NCBI GenBank assembly: GCA_030762175.1
Contig: CM060842.1
Span: forward strand, 61,068,501 to 61,132,500
Length of the DNA: 64,000 nucleotides
Origin: Metallyticus violacea
Taxonomy: Eukaryota > Arthropoda > Insecta > Mantodea > Metallyticidae
Direction: 5' to 3'
The notes under the pieces are model-generated. The model was not told the origin of the DNA, did not search any database, and saw only the letters and a program-made list of their open reading frames with translations. Below are positions 23,881 to 34,914 of the stretch, in pieces (within the stretch, counting starts at the first letter, position 1; every line of letters starts with the position of its first letter). The translations under genes and the position numbers were made by a program.

Positions 23881-25968
23881 CTTGCTAATGGGGAGAATTT
23901 CCGCCATCAATTCAGTTCAAAGGAACGAGAACTTTGTAGTGCCATATCCGCTCTCTAGGAGCCTTGATGGACACACTCGATATTACCCACTGTGTGCATT
24001 GATCTTGACGCGAATAGGTGTACACAGCAAATAAAAGCGGCTGATCACTGATATTACAAAATATGACCACGCATTTGCCTAGTAAATTTGTAGCGGGATA
24101 TTTCAACGCTAAAATACGCGCAGGTATTTAGAATATCTCAAGAAGAATTGATAGCTTCTTGTGTGGTAATTATGTTGAAGAATTGGCCAGCAAGAGGGTA
24201 CGAATATATAGAAATGATTCACATTAGAATATGAGTAACTAAAGATAGAAATAATCCATTCAAACCCGTACATCAGGTACTGCTGACGCTACAATTCTTT
24301 ACTAGGAGTATTGGACGTTTCCAAAGTGTCGCAAATGATAGCTAGAGATAAAAGTATTAACCGTTTATTTTACGTTTGCAAATACTGAAGGAAACGCTGC
24401 GAGCTGTTTATATCCGCTCCTATTGGTAACAGAACAAACGCTAGAGCAGCCATGTAGGAATGCCAGCAAAAATCAAAACACAGAAACAGCTTTGACAGAC
24501 TTCATTGTTAATGAGCATAAACGACATAAAGTTATCACCAGTTCCGGCTCAGATTAAGCAGATAGAACCCTCCCTTCCTCTTTAATTATCACTAGCTTGA
24601 TGTCAACTCAGCTTGGTAACGCCCACGCCTTTATGTTGCCGCCAGCACTGGGTTCTAAAGAGCGATAATTCGTTTCTTGGTGGTCGGCAAACGTAACACA
24701 AACAAGCATAATTTTCGGAAGTGCTTAATAGTTGCACACAAAAGATACTAAATTTCACACAAGAATTGAGTATGATATGTGATTCATGATTTAGATAGCT
24801 TCACAGGTTTCACGCATATTTCTATAACTTCTTTACAAGATATTACAGCGTATTGGGCCTAGTTTCACGCAGCAGAAGATCGGCAAAGCAGTCGAGAGCG
24901 CGACGTATCGTCCCTTCCAAGCCACGGTCGACAAAACAAAATAGAAACACATTCTCAAAAATCAAAAACATGCGACGCAAATTTTAGTACGATCAAAACT
25001 AAACCAACAGAATAATTTATAATTTAAAAACTCTAAAGTGCTAAAAGTGCTTACTTTTCAAAAATGCTGACAATTATCATCTTTTATAGGGTCTAAACGA
25101 ATTTTAAGTCATAAGTGCAACTTGCTTCTTAAATATGTTATTCATTGCTTGAGAATTTGATTTAAGTCTCTTTCTTTTAAACTACCCGTGTACTTATTCT
25201 GTTATGCCGATCACCCTTGTACCTAGTAAGCGTTTAGAAGGCGCATACTTGCTGCCGATTGCTGCGTAAAGGAGGCCCAAATAAATGGATGGTACGATAT
25301 TTATTTATATTATGTTATCTTTCAACATATCAAATAAATTGCGATTTTTTTTTTGTTACGTTGGAATTATTGCTAATTTATATACATAGTTCTCACACAA
25401 AACCTCCTTTTGTTGAACGCCTTTGTATTTGCATTTTATTCCAAATTATATTACTGCACTTCGAAAGCACACTAGTAAACCGCGGTTTTTCTGAAACCGA
25501 AAAATGTCTTCCAATTACTAGGCTATTTATTATTTAATTTCTCCTGTCATAATGTCATTTCAGCATAACATATGTGTTACACGCAGGTAGCTATATATTT
25601 TCAAAAATGTTCGTATCGCTCTATTATATACCCAATTAATAATCTTAAATACATGGGAAATGGTTGAGGAATTTTGTTGTTTAAATTAAAAGATGTGTTT
25701 AAACAGAAAAGGTTCAGCGTATTAAAAATATATCACCTGTCATTACGATTTGAAAATTGAGATGAGTCTAATGCAGAGCCACACAACAAAGAAATTAAAA
25801 AGAAGAAAAAAGAAAAAAAAGGACAGCACCAAAAGAAACGACTGTGTTCACCGCAGGAAATATGCAAAAATGTTACACATGAAACACTTTTGCACTTTTA
25901 CAACTAAATGCGTTTTCAAGCTACGCATAACTCAATCCAGAAACAATAACTGAGCTATAGAAACTTAC
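23881..25968. other. Probable intron sequence downstream of the RabBD exon
   Basis: In the orientation of the minus-strand gene this follows the donor at 25968-25963. It is AT-rich, with an A/G-rich patch at 25790-25830. No further exon with matching phase and coding bias was found. Confidence 0.4.
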
Positions 25969-26205
25969 ATGTGTTTGTGACAGACGGAGCAGACCCAGTC
26001 GGTGGAGCGGTGAGCGCTGTACTCCCGGCAAGCCTTGCACACCCTGAGGCGGCAGGCACGACAGAAGGCGCCGCGATTCATGATGCGTCCCAACTCGGCT
26101 CGACACCGGGCACACGCTCGGTCACCAGCCTCCTCGGGCGGTCTACCTGGTCCCGGTCGCAATGCTCCCTTCCGTCGTAGCGCTTGCAGCTCTGCCTTCA
26201 GGCGC
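25969..26205 (-). CDS. btsz: Exon encoding Slp-type Rab-binding zinc-finger domain (bitesize-like)
   Basis: An internal coding exon of 237 bp: one base finishing a codon, 78 full codons, then two bases, giving a phase 2-2 symmetric exon. The acceptor reads TTCTGTTGCAG ending at 26206, and the donor GTAAGT lies at 25968-25963. The exon's protein starts RLKAELQALRRKGA (about residues 1-14), the basic helix of the Slp homology domain. A FYVE-like zinc finger follows with Cys pairs at about residues 31/34, 48/51, 56/59 and 72/75, in contexts ACARC, FCRAC, VCKAC and VCSVC. In Slp proteins this region binds GTP-loaded Rab27-type GTPases and docks vesicles at the plasma membrane; the insect Slp is bitesize. 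The exon is much richer in GC than its surroundings. The flanking exons, including the C2 domains, are not in view. Rabphilin or Slac2 are less likely alternatives. Confidence 0.85.
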
Positions 26206-26722
26206 CTGCAACAGAAATCCAACACTTTACTACTGCAAACTTGTGGCATACGTGACAGTTGTGAACATCCCGATAGAGAAACTTTAGCATCTGTTGGCGA
26301 GCAATTATAATAACAGCCTTTCGTTATTGTTAAGAAACAAGAAAATTACAAATATCCATGAGCAAAAGTGGAGAAGTTGGGTCGAATATTTTTTCAGTGT
26401 TAAAAATAATAAACAAACTATGTTTTTGGTTAAACTTAAGGCCTTAATAATAATAACTGTAGAGTTCTTATTACTAAGGCCTGCCTCTAAGTTTAGCCAA
26501 AAACATTTCTTGCAAGTTACCGACTAAAGTGTCAGAAAATTACTTAACTCTCGTCTCAAACAGTTGCAATATCAAGTGTTAGGGTTACATGTGTAATGCA
26601 CATTTACTTCAACATAATCAGTTATATACATACACAAAATTCTTGACGGAAGGAGACTATATAACATTTTGTTCAAACTAAGCGTTATTTTTCTGAAAAA
26701 CGTTTTAGCTGAACAAATCAAT
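26206..26722. other. Intron sequence upstream of the RabBD exon
   Basis: The polypyrimidine tract and acceptor of the minus-strand exon lie at 26206-26220. Apart from the hairpin at 26420-26506 nothing was recognised. Confidence 0.45.
26420..26506. repeat. Short inverted repeat / hairpin in intron
   Basis: ATGTTTTTGGTTAAACTTA followed by AGGCCTTAATAATAA (26420-26452) pairs with TTATTACTAAGGCCT and TAAGTTTAGCCAAAAACAT (26468-26506). One G-T pair and a five-base bulge interrupt the stem. The loop is about 15 nt. It could be a small MITE, a pre-miRNA-like hairpin or chance. A second copy elsewhere would favour a MITE; none was seen here. Confidence 0.7.
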
Positions 26723-26980
26723 GGTGTTTAACGCCCGTTTTAGCTACAGACACACCAAAGACGATGGACACATGAGATGAAATGATAAACTGGGAAAGGA
26801 TTTTTTAAAGGAAGGAAGCGTTCCAGGTCTAAGTTTAGGGTACCTCCCCCTACATTTGCCATTTATGAGGACTGAAGGAGACCCTGGAGAAAACCTCAGT
26901 GAGGGAGGCGGGTCCTTTTGGGAGCCCCAAACTTCCCTCTCACGAATCTACGCCTTAACGATCTCGGACACCCGTGGCGG
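26723..26980 (-). repeat. SINE family B copy, near full length
   Basis: On the minus strand the head CCGCCACGGGTGTCCGAG and GATCGTTAAGGCGTAG is followed by CTCCCTCACTGAGGTTTTCTC, GGGGGAGGTACCCTAAACTT and the terminal AACGGGCGTTAAACACC. The B box region is damaged (GGGGCTCCCAAAAGG replaces the usual TTCGAATCC), so pol III transcription is unlikely. Confidence 0.8.
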
Positions 26981-27117
26981 CAAAGGTATCTAATGGGACA
27001 ACCTTCTTCTAATAAGTGGGTTATAGGATACGTTGATTAGTTTTGCAATTATTTGTAGGAAAAAAAATATAATTGAAAAAGAAGAAAAGTTTCTCAATAT
27101 ATTATCCAGTGTTATCT

Positions 27118-27406
27118 GTCGGTCCTGGTGGTGTAGTGGTAATCATGCTTGCCTCGTAAACCCAAGATCGCGGGTTCAATTCCGGGGAGGATTAATGGAT
27201 ATTTTCGGGTGTAAAAATCATAAGCATGGCTTCCTTCGGAAGAGAAATAAAGCCTTGGGTCCCGTGTCGTACATTTACGGCACGAAAAAGAACCTCAAGC
27301 CTGAAAAAAGAGGCCTCTGAGCAAAATTTGTCGGCAGTTTCACGCCGAGTTGAATGGGACGCTGATGACCTGAGATGTTAAAGAGCGTCCGTTAATAAAC
27401 CAAATC
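27118..27406 (+). repeat. SINE family A, full-length copy
   Basis: Head GTCGGTCCTGGTGGTGTAGTGG, A box at about 27129, B box GGTTCAATTCC at about 27174. The body and the 3' end (GATGACCTGAGATGTTAAAG, then GTTAATAAACC) match the 18727 copy. The flanks CAGTGTTATCT and CAGCACTATCT could be a decayed duplication (two or three mismatches). Small deletions relative to the reference lie in the 5' body and near CACGCCGAGTTG. Confidence 0.88.
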
Positions 27407-28406
27407 AACAGCACTATCTAATACCGTTTCTTTTGTTTTCTAGTAGTTCGTATTATAACCGTCAGGGCATTCTTCATGATAAAACAAAACTGTTTTCATT
27501 AAAAAGGGAAACCAGGTCCTCTCATTTCACATTTATAGTCCAGCCAATATTGTGTTTTGAAACACACTGCAATTAAACATGTGAACAGCTGAATAACAAT
27601 CACACTTGTTCTAAAACACGTCACTAACGGTGTGCCATGGTTTAAATTACCCAAACAACACAGTCATTCGTATGGTTTACCACGAAAAAAAAAAATCACC
27701 TCTGCATTGTATGAAGGTTCTGTGACGCAGTCCACTGACTCACATTCACTCGCTATGAAACACAAAGCTTTCAATTTCCAATGCTCACAGAAGAACTGTT
27801 ACCTTCAAATCAAACCCAGCTGCATTCTCGCTTGCCTAGCATACTGTTTTACATTTTCATAAAAATATGTAAACAAGGTTTATGTGTTAAAACTATTTCA
27901 TACTCGTATATTATTATAACTCTGAAATTATTATTATTAGCTGACTACGATAATGGCAACTGGTACAAGAGAGTTTGACAGAACAAGAAAACACTTGAAA
28001 TAGGATAACCAGTAAAAAAATTGAGTTATGGTAACTGGCCAACGGAATATAAATGAGAAATAAAGAGTTTCCGCGTATTTTGAATGCTAGATTAGCAAAA
28101 TATCTGACAACTATAAAATATGAACGGTTGATGAGTGTAATAGACACTCCGACTTGATTTCATAAATACTTTTAAGCATAGTTGATGTTCATGCATGCGG
28201 ATATCTTCGTTAGGGCAAGTAATGGTAAAAATTAAATAAAGTCTAAATTCTGATCATAATTTCAAAGTATATGGTGCTTAAGGTATGTCAAGTTCCAGCC
28301 ATCTTTAAATAATAATTAGTATTAACTAAATTTCTGGTTATTAAAACTGCAACTCTCGTTAGAGACGCGTTAAACCGACCACACATTATCTCGGAAGGAA
28401 CGAGCA
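27407..28406. other. Unassigned non-coding sequence
   Basis: AT-rich; nothing recognisable. Confidence 0.4.
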
Positions 28407-28525
28407 TGACTCGTCGAAAACACGACAGTAATACCAGCAGTTGTCTGAATTTGATCAAGGGAGAACTATAGCATACCGAGTGCAGGATACTATTACGAGA
28501 AATTAGTGCACGTGTTGCATGAAAC
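28407..28525 (+). pseudogene. Tc1-like transposase N-terminal relic
   Basis: Translation from about 28435 gives QQLSEFDQGRTIAYR, the first helix of the Tc1-family paired-like DNA-binding domain, in which an LSxFDRGRIVAYR-type motif is standard. The frame shifts and stops soon after. A SINE A copy starts within a few bases of the end of the match, so the SINE may have inserted into this element, but no continuation was found on the far side. No catalytic region. Confidence 0.6.
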
Positions 28526-28526
28526 G

Positions 28527-28819
28527 AGTGCATGGTGGTCTAGTAGTAACCATACTTTTCTCGTAGACGCAAGATCGCGGGTTCAATCCCAGCCAGGGTA
28601 GATGGATTTTTTTTCGGATGTAAAAATGTTAAGTATGACTTTCTTCGGAAGGGAAGTAAAGCCATGGTCCCCTTGTATATTTACGGCTACTCAAGCCTAA
28701 AAGAAGAGGCATCTGAGCAAAATTTATCGGTCGTTTCGCGCTCTGAATTGAATGGGACGCTGATGACCTGAGATGTTAAAGAGCGTCCATAAATAGACCA
28801 AATGAATAAATAAATAAAC
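28527..28819 (+). repeat. SINE family A, diverged full-length copy
   Basis: Head GTGCATGGTGGTCTAGTAG, B box GGTTCAATCCC near 28580. The body contains GTAAAAATGTTAAGTATGAC and ACGCTGATGACCTGAGATG, and the tail AATAAATAAATAAAC. It has a deletion in the GTCGTACATTTACGG-to-CTCAAGCC segment. More diverged than the 18727 and 27118 copies, hence probably older. Confidence 0.82.
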
Positions 28820-30140
28820 AGCGAAAGGAATTTGAGATCAGTGGATCGAGGTAGGATGAAAATATAGACGTGGAGAATCGAATATTATTTTACTTTAATC
28901 AGACTAATATCGTCTGAACTAAATATGAGACAGGTACATGATGTCGAAGTAAATCGGTCAGCGTTCAGAGCAAATCGGGGCTGAGTTTTTGTACTTAATA
29001 TGCAAAATTATCCTGTACAAAATATTGGTAAGGTTAAACATTTTTAAATATATGACGAAATGCGAACAATTTTGCAGCATGGCGTTGGCTCCTTCCCTCA
29101 TGAAACGCTTTGATTGCTATCATCCTCAGTCCACGAACATAGCGTTTACCGCGCTTACACTCGTCTGTGTTTATATATATAAAAGACCTAAAAAATGACC
29201 CGAATGACCCAAAGGTAGAATTTTTCACATCGGTGCTCAAAGGCGGCATTTACCACATTTTCTTGTATAAAGACTGAATTTAATTTTGAGAATAAATCGA
29301 GTAAACTCAGTGTAGTATTTATGTGTCGCAATAACAAACCTCTAATGTTTTATTTTACATACATTTCCCTTATCTTTACAAATAATCTTTATTTATTTTC
29401 CTAATGACGTGATGTACACGTTGACTAAAACATTAACTACGTTCTACCTACAAAGGAAGTTCTGTTCAACATCAGGAAATGGTAGCAGTTACTTTAGCAT
29501 ATAGAGGTTAAGTTTTAAAATCCTGATTCACCCTTACCTACCATATTTATGACGCTTTTCTGCCCCGAGCTAACCGTTGGTTTAATTCTTCATACATTAC
29601 TAACAGTTGCTTGATGACGTAAAGCGATTAAGTACATTCAGCTCTAATTTTCTATTCCTGCTCACTCACATGTCCCCAGTGAAATGACAACTTTTCTGCT
29701 CACATTTCAATGGTAGGTATTGGTGTCTAGATGCATATGATCGTCTGCACAAACAATATCTAAAGATAAGCTGAGATAACGAACTGGATGCTTTCATGGC
29801 TTCCGAAGTGATATTGCTGCCCAGGTTCACTACACTACTCTATTTTCAGAGGCTTTGCTTTCGCTTAAAGTAGAGCTCGAGAAATTAACACATCCACCAT
29901 GTAGTTCGCTGATTTTATTTTTGTATCAACATGTCTGTCCTATGTTATATTTCGGAACATATACAAGACCGGAGATAAAAGCTATAGTAAACAAAACAAG
30001 TAAAACAAGAATGAACTATATAAAAAAAAACTACACGTAATTAATAAAACTCGTCACATGTGACATTTATAAACTGTTTATTAGATCATGCTTACTGAAA
30101 AATTGGTGCAACAAGAGAATCAAAGATACCATCACACCAT
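28820..30140. other. Unassigned non-coding sequence
   Basis: AT-rich, nothing recognisable. Short open frames on both strands at 28989-29249 overlap and carry no domain. Confidence 0.4.
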
Positions 30141-30380
30141 GAGAGAGGTGGCAGTTAAAGAACGAACTTGTGATCGAGGTTTGGAGTTCAGTTACCGCCA
30201 GGACCGCCCTCCCTGACGGACGTTTTTCCAGGTTTTCAGTCCTCAGCAATAGCAAATTCCACTAAGTACCTTAAATTTAGACCTGAACGCCTTCTTCGCA
30301 AAGAAATGCCTTTCCCGAGTTTATTATTTCATTTCCTGCATCACCAGCGACTACAGCCTGTGATGTTGCGGGCGTTTAGC
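30141..30380 (+). repeat. Diverged SINE family B copy
   Basis: The degraded head (GAGGTGGCAGTTAAAG, then GAGGTTTGGAGTTCAGTTACC in the B box position) is followed by CAGGACCGCCCTCCCTGAC, TTTTTCCAGGTTTTCAGTCC, GACCTGAACGCCTTCTTCGC and TGATGTTGCGGGCGTTTAG. The order of blocks equals that of family B. Divergence is high, which suggests an old insertion. Confidence 0.65.
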
Positions 30381-30528
30381 TGTACCGTGGCTCAAATTCC
30401 CTGAGGCAGGCCATTCTGAGCATAGATTTTTTCGTGGTTTCTCTATTTGCTTAGGCGAATGCTGGGATGGATATTATCTTTCCATGAGTTTTCCGTTCTC
30501 CTATTTCATATAATTTCATTCTTTGCAG

Positions 30529-30790
30529 TGACCAAGGTCGTTAATACGGGATTCGTGAGCGGGAGGTCTGGGGTTCGAATCCCACCAGGATCGTCCTCCC
30601 TAACTGAGGTTTTCTCCAGGTTTTCCTCAGTCCTCATAAATGGCAAATGCCGGCCTAAAAACTTAGGCCTGGAACGATACCTTCCTTAAAATAAATCCTT
30701 TCCCAATTTATCATTTCATCTCGTATATCATCAGGTCCATCGCATGTGGTGCCTCTGTAGCAAAAACGGGCGTTAAACACTATTCATTCA
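30529..30790 (+). repeat. SINE family B copy
   Basis: The head is partly kept (GACCAAGGTCGTTAATACGG), with an intact B box GGTTCGAATCCC at about 30573. The family body and the terminal AACGGGCGTTAAACACTATTC follow. It lies only 150 bp downstream of an older copy in the same orientation. The GGGGAGGTACC block seen in other copies is shortened here. Confidence 0.82.
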
Positions 30791-31309
30791 GGTGAGGTGG
30801 ATGGTGACAGTGGCCAGCGCTATTGAATGGCTTTTGCCTTGGCGACTGATCTGGAAGTGGCCCTTCTGAGGCCCTCGAACTCCGTGGGGAGAGGCTCTAG
30901 CGGCATCGGGGGCGTTCTATTTGGTAACAATGTTACGCGCCCTGTCTACATCAGAGCTCTCACCATCAGCCCTTGCGCAAGGATGAAGTAGCGAAATAAC
31001 CTCTCCCGTCTCTACCAACCAAAATTATTCTAATCCAATCAGAGCGCCAAACACTACTCAAAAAGTCTTGCCAAGTGCGTCAAGGCCTCTATTGGAAAAC
31101 GTTCTTTAGATTCAACTTTCTTAGCCTCGGGGCGATCTCATTACATTGACAAGTCCCTATAGAGAAAGTCAAAAATTAACGGTATCGCACAACCAAGGGT
31201 TAGAACTAGCTGAGGCACGTGACCACGGGTTATCCCCATAAAACTCTGCCAGAAATAACATAGAATGTTATGTGCTACAAGAGTGGATTGATAAGTAACA
31301 AGTTTAGTT
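30791..31309. other. GC-richer unassigned sequence
   Basis: The segment 30800-31030 is close to balanced base composition and contains no convincing reading frame. A short block at about 31043-31064 (GAGCGCCAAACACTACTCAAA) resembles the 3' end of SINE family B plus an A tail, so the segment may be captured within or next to B-family DNA. Confidence 0.4.
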
Positions 31310-31507
31310 TGCAACGCACTTTACTTTCAGCAGTTCAAAGCACTTGCTCCTATGTTTCTCCAGATTGGTGATTCCCTCATGGATGTGGGTTTATTCGAGG
31401 CCATCAAAATACTACTTTACCTCATGTATAACCTCTTCGTTTAACTTAAATTTGTGTCCATTAGGAACATTTTGAATTTCGGAAACAGGTGATAATCTAA
31501 GGAGTGT

Positions 31508-31808
31508 TTTTTTTTTTTTTGATTGATTTATTTATGGACGCTCTTTAACATCTCAGGTCATCAGCGTCCCATTCAACTCAGGGCGTGAAACGGCCGACAA
31601 ATTTTGCTCAGAGGCCTCTCTTTCAGGCTTGAGGTTCTTTTTCGTGCCGTAAATGTACGACACGGAACCCACGGCTTTATTTCCCTTCCGAAGGAAGCCA
31701 TACTTAGGATTTTTACGCCCGAAAAAAATCCATCGGTCATGGCCGGGTTCGAACGCGTTCTTGGGTGTAGGAGGCAAGTATGGTAACCATTACACCACCA
31801 GGACCGAC
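31508..31808 (-). repeat. SINE family A inserted in mariner, with duplication
   Basis: Full-length, reverse orientation: the T run at 31508-31520 is its poly-A-like tail, and the head GTCGGTCCTGGTGGTGTAATGG lies at 31808-31787. The host sequence TGAAGGAGTGT (31809-31819) is repeated on the other side as TAAGGAGTGT (31498-31507), one base shorter. The insertion point falls within the codons around the third catalytic Asp of the mariner transposase. Part of the B box is deleted in this copy. Confidence 0.92.
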
Positions 31809-32597
31809 TGAAGGAGTGTGATCAGGTGAATAAAGCGGATGTTAAGGCATTTCAAATAATAGTTTGTTCTTAGCGACGCGACTAGAATGCACAGGTGCAT
31901 TGTCATGGTGAAACAACTTCTTCTTTATCGGAAGTTTTTCTGCGATCACTGCTTTTATTCTCTCCAAAAATTGATATCTAATATTTTCCAGTAATGGTTT
32001 TCCCCTTCACCAAGTAGTCAATCAAGAGAATTCCTTTTTTCACGCCCTAAAATTCTGGGGCCAACACCTTTCCCGCGGATGGAACACATTTCGCCTTTTT
32101 AGGAGCTGGTTCACCTTTTGCGGTAAACTGTTTAGACTGCTGTTTCCTTTCTGGTGTATAGCAATGATTAATAATCCATATTCCGTCCGTAATCACAAAA
32201 CGCAGTAAAAATTGGTTGGCTTCTTCTTGAAAATATTTCCAAACAATATGCCGATGTTCGCATGCGATTTCTGGAGAAGCAAACGCAGCATCCATCCTGC
32301 GCGATTTTTTCCCGGTGTAATTCCTTATGCAAGATAAAATGAACTCGCTCATTATAGATGCCCGTGGCTTCTGCTAACTCGCGCACTTTCACGCGTCTGA
32401 CAGTCAAAACAAGTCAATGAACTATATGGATGATTTCTGGCCATAAAGCTAATTATGGAGCTCCAGGACGTGGTGCGTCTTCGATCCCGTTCTGCCACTC
32501 TTAAACTCATTTACCCAAAACGGTTTCTTAGGAAAAGCACACTCATAGAATGAAGCGAAGTTCCTCTTAAGAATTTCCTATGCTGTTTTTATTTCCA

Positions 32598-32642
32598 GGG
32601 AAAAAAAAAAAAAAAAAAAAGAAGAAGAAGAAGAAGAAGAAC
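32598..32642. repeat. Poly-A followed by (GAA)n tract
   Basis: An A run (32599-32619) continues as GAAGAAGAAGAAGAAGAAGAA to about 32640, inside the 5' non-coding part of the mariner relic. Confidence 0.9.
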
Positions 32643-32850
32643 TGAATCCCACTGCGAATTCCAATCTTATCCACATTTCACTCTCAGTCGAAACGCTTGT
32701 GTTCAAACAGTTGCCAAACAATGAATTAACACAGAATGATTGTGATCATAAAACATTGACATTATGACGACAAATACATGTTACTGTTTCTCTCTATTAG
32801 CATTCGAACAGAGCTACTTCTCTAACCATCCTCTTACGGCAATAAAGATA

Positions 32851-34834
32851 TGTAAAACATCATACGAGTGACATATCAAGCATTCAATGAGAACCATTAT
32901 AGTGTCGAAAATAAAGCAGAATGAAGGTTGATGGCCAAGCCTTATTTATAAAATTTTGGGAATAACGTTCATGGAACTTATGCTACGTTGCTACAGTAAA
33001 TTAAACATTATGAAGGAATGGTCACGGATATTGTTTAAAAAGTTACTTGTGTAAAAATTATGGAACTTTGTCGTTAATTATCCAGGTCCTTATTTACTAT
33101 ACAAAATTATTTTTACATAAATAAAACACCAAGGCCAAAGGAATACCAGCGGGGCGTAGTAGAAAGTATGAATGGATGATTAATTTTTTATATGCTGAGC
33201 AGGCGGGGTAGCTTCTTGCACATGTGCAGACCAATTTGTTTTTTCTTGTACATCTATAACTGGAACGTACATGTTATCAAGAATATTTGTCACCTTTTCA
33301 TTTGACCATACGTTTTGTTATGCTGAATATGCAGATGTTTCATCCTTGCAAGCCGACATTTTTATTCACGTTTCGGTTACAGTAAGTTCATCAACACAAC
33401 GGGACTGTTTTAACCACAGAACTAGTCTACTTTAATTGTACGAGTTTTGTAATGTAGTTCCTTACGGGCGTGGGCAAATGAGCGGAGTAGTAGGCGCCCG
33501 GAAAACAACTGCACTCCTTGAGTATTCCACCACAATTAACCCACTCACCCATTTTTTCCTTAACATACCTGATAGACTGGTCCGTATTCAGTGCAAGTTT
33601 TATAAATTAAATGGTACAAGCTGCCCACCCAGTATTGAAACATTTACGCTAAGATATTTCCAGCATCGGTGCAACATTACAACGTACACCAGCACAGCAG
33701 ATAGAGAGAAGTATTTAGATGTCTAATATGGAAAGAGATTGCTGTGAGCCACTAAAGCCAGTTGATCTGTCTGGCTACATTGTCTACGTGTTCCCATGAC
33801 AACCGTTCTTCACTCAACCACTGTAACACAATTCCGGACTCTCTTACTGCTCGTAGAAGACCCCACATATTGTAAAATATGTTTGTGTCGTGCAAACGGG
33901 CTTTCTTGTTTGCTTTAATATAATTCAAGCATTGTAATATCATACACTTTATTCCTTCAGATTTTAACGTCCCATCATATTTTCTCTCGATTGAAAATTC
34001 GTGATTTTAACACTTTAATTGTTCCTATTATTTTTAAATTTAGTTTGAGACTTGCTCACTTCATTTCTTACTCCATTTCAAGACTGAGAAGTGCGTGTGG
34101 TTCGAAACATTAACATTTTTGTCGTTACCAAACTGTAGATTGAAAATGAAGTGAAGATTCTGGTCCAGTTTCACATATATGTGTGTGTGTGTGTATATTA
34201 AAGATATCGTCCGATATCTCTATCCGATTAGCTCTTCCTGTGGTTCTTATTTCGAGAGGTTTCCACTTGTATATTTTTAACTACTCTTTTGTCTGAGATA
34301 CTGTTAATATGTCCGAATCATCTTAGACCCTGTGTATCATTTTTTTTTATTTAATTTTATTATATTGTTCTTCATTCCTCTGTGTCCTACTTGGCCTTTC
34401 TTGTTTTTAACTGTTCCAAATATTCCTCTAAAGATCTTTATCTAAAACAATAAAAGTTTTTGCATTTATGAATCTCCAAGCACCGAAGCCTCACATCCAT
34501 GTTACTGTTGTTCTTAAAATTGTATTGTTAATTCTAAATTTGGCACTCAATGACATTAATTTACTCTTAAATAGAACATAATTTATATAATACGCTTTGA
34601 TCCCCTAAAATATTTTTTTAATTTCCTTTTTAATTGAAATATTTTTATTTAGTATAGGTCCAAGGGATTTAAACGATTTTATAAATTTAACAATGATATT
34701 TATAATTAAATCTTCAACTTATTTTATTCTTGACCTGATTTTTCTTTGTATATCAAGAACAAAAATATGTTCAGAGGCTTCATTACTGGATTTCCCTGCA
34801 TGTACTTTGGAGTACACTCTATCATTATAGTACC
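32851..34834. other. Unassigned non-coding sequence
   Basis: AT-rich. A 96-codon plus-strand open frame at 33436-33726 shows no recognisable domain and is most likely chance. A short GT run lies near 34182-34194. Confidence 0.4.
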
Positions 34835-34892
34835 CAACACAACACAACACAACACAAAACACAACACAACACACAAAACACAACACAACACA
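34835..34892. repeat. ACACA-type tandem repeat
   Basis: About eleven irregular units of CACAA with two CACAAAA interruptions. It lies immediately outside the 3' end of the mariner-like relic that starts near 34910. Confidence 0.93.
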
Positions 34893-34914
34893 CTTTCTTC
34901 TTGTACGAGGATTG

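Larger units (their letters stand above)
31310..32850 (-). pseudogene. Mariner-like element split by SINE A
   Basis: Transposase relic on the minus strand. N-terminal pieces (VNEFKSGRTG near 32515) lead to an HTH region RRVKVRELAEATGI (about 32400). Then follow a first catalytic segment FVITDGIWI, a central CYTPERKQQSKQF and TAKGEPAPKKAKCVPSAGKV, and a second catalytic segment FHHDNAPVH (about 31910). The frame is HPLYSPDH-like and then interrupted by a SINE (31508-31808). On the far side it resumes as DYHLFPKFK and continues to KHRSKCFELL-like text near 31330. Frameshifts are present throughout. The 5' non-coding part to about 32850 aligns with the copy near 59 kb, so both are one subfamily. 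The catalytic signature is DD34D-like. Confidence 0.85.

Noticed and set aside
33436..33726. 96-codon plus-strand open frame as an exon
   Set aside because: No domain, no GC-rich coding bias like the real exon, no good splice sites noticed.
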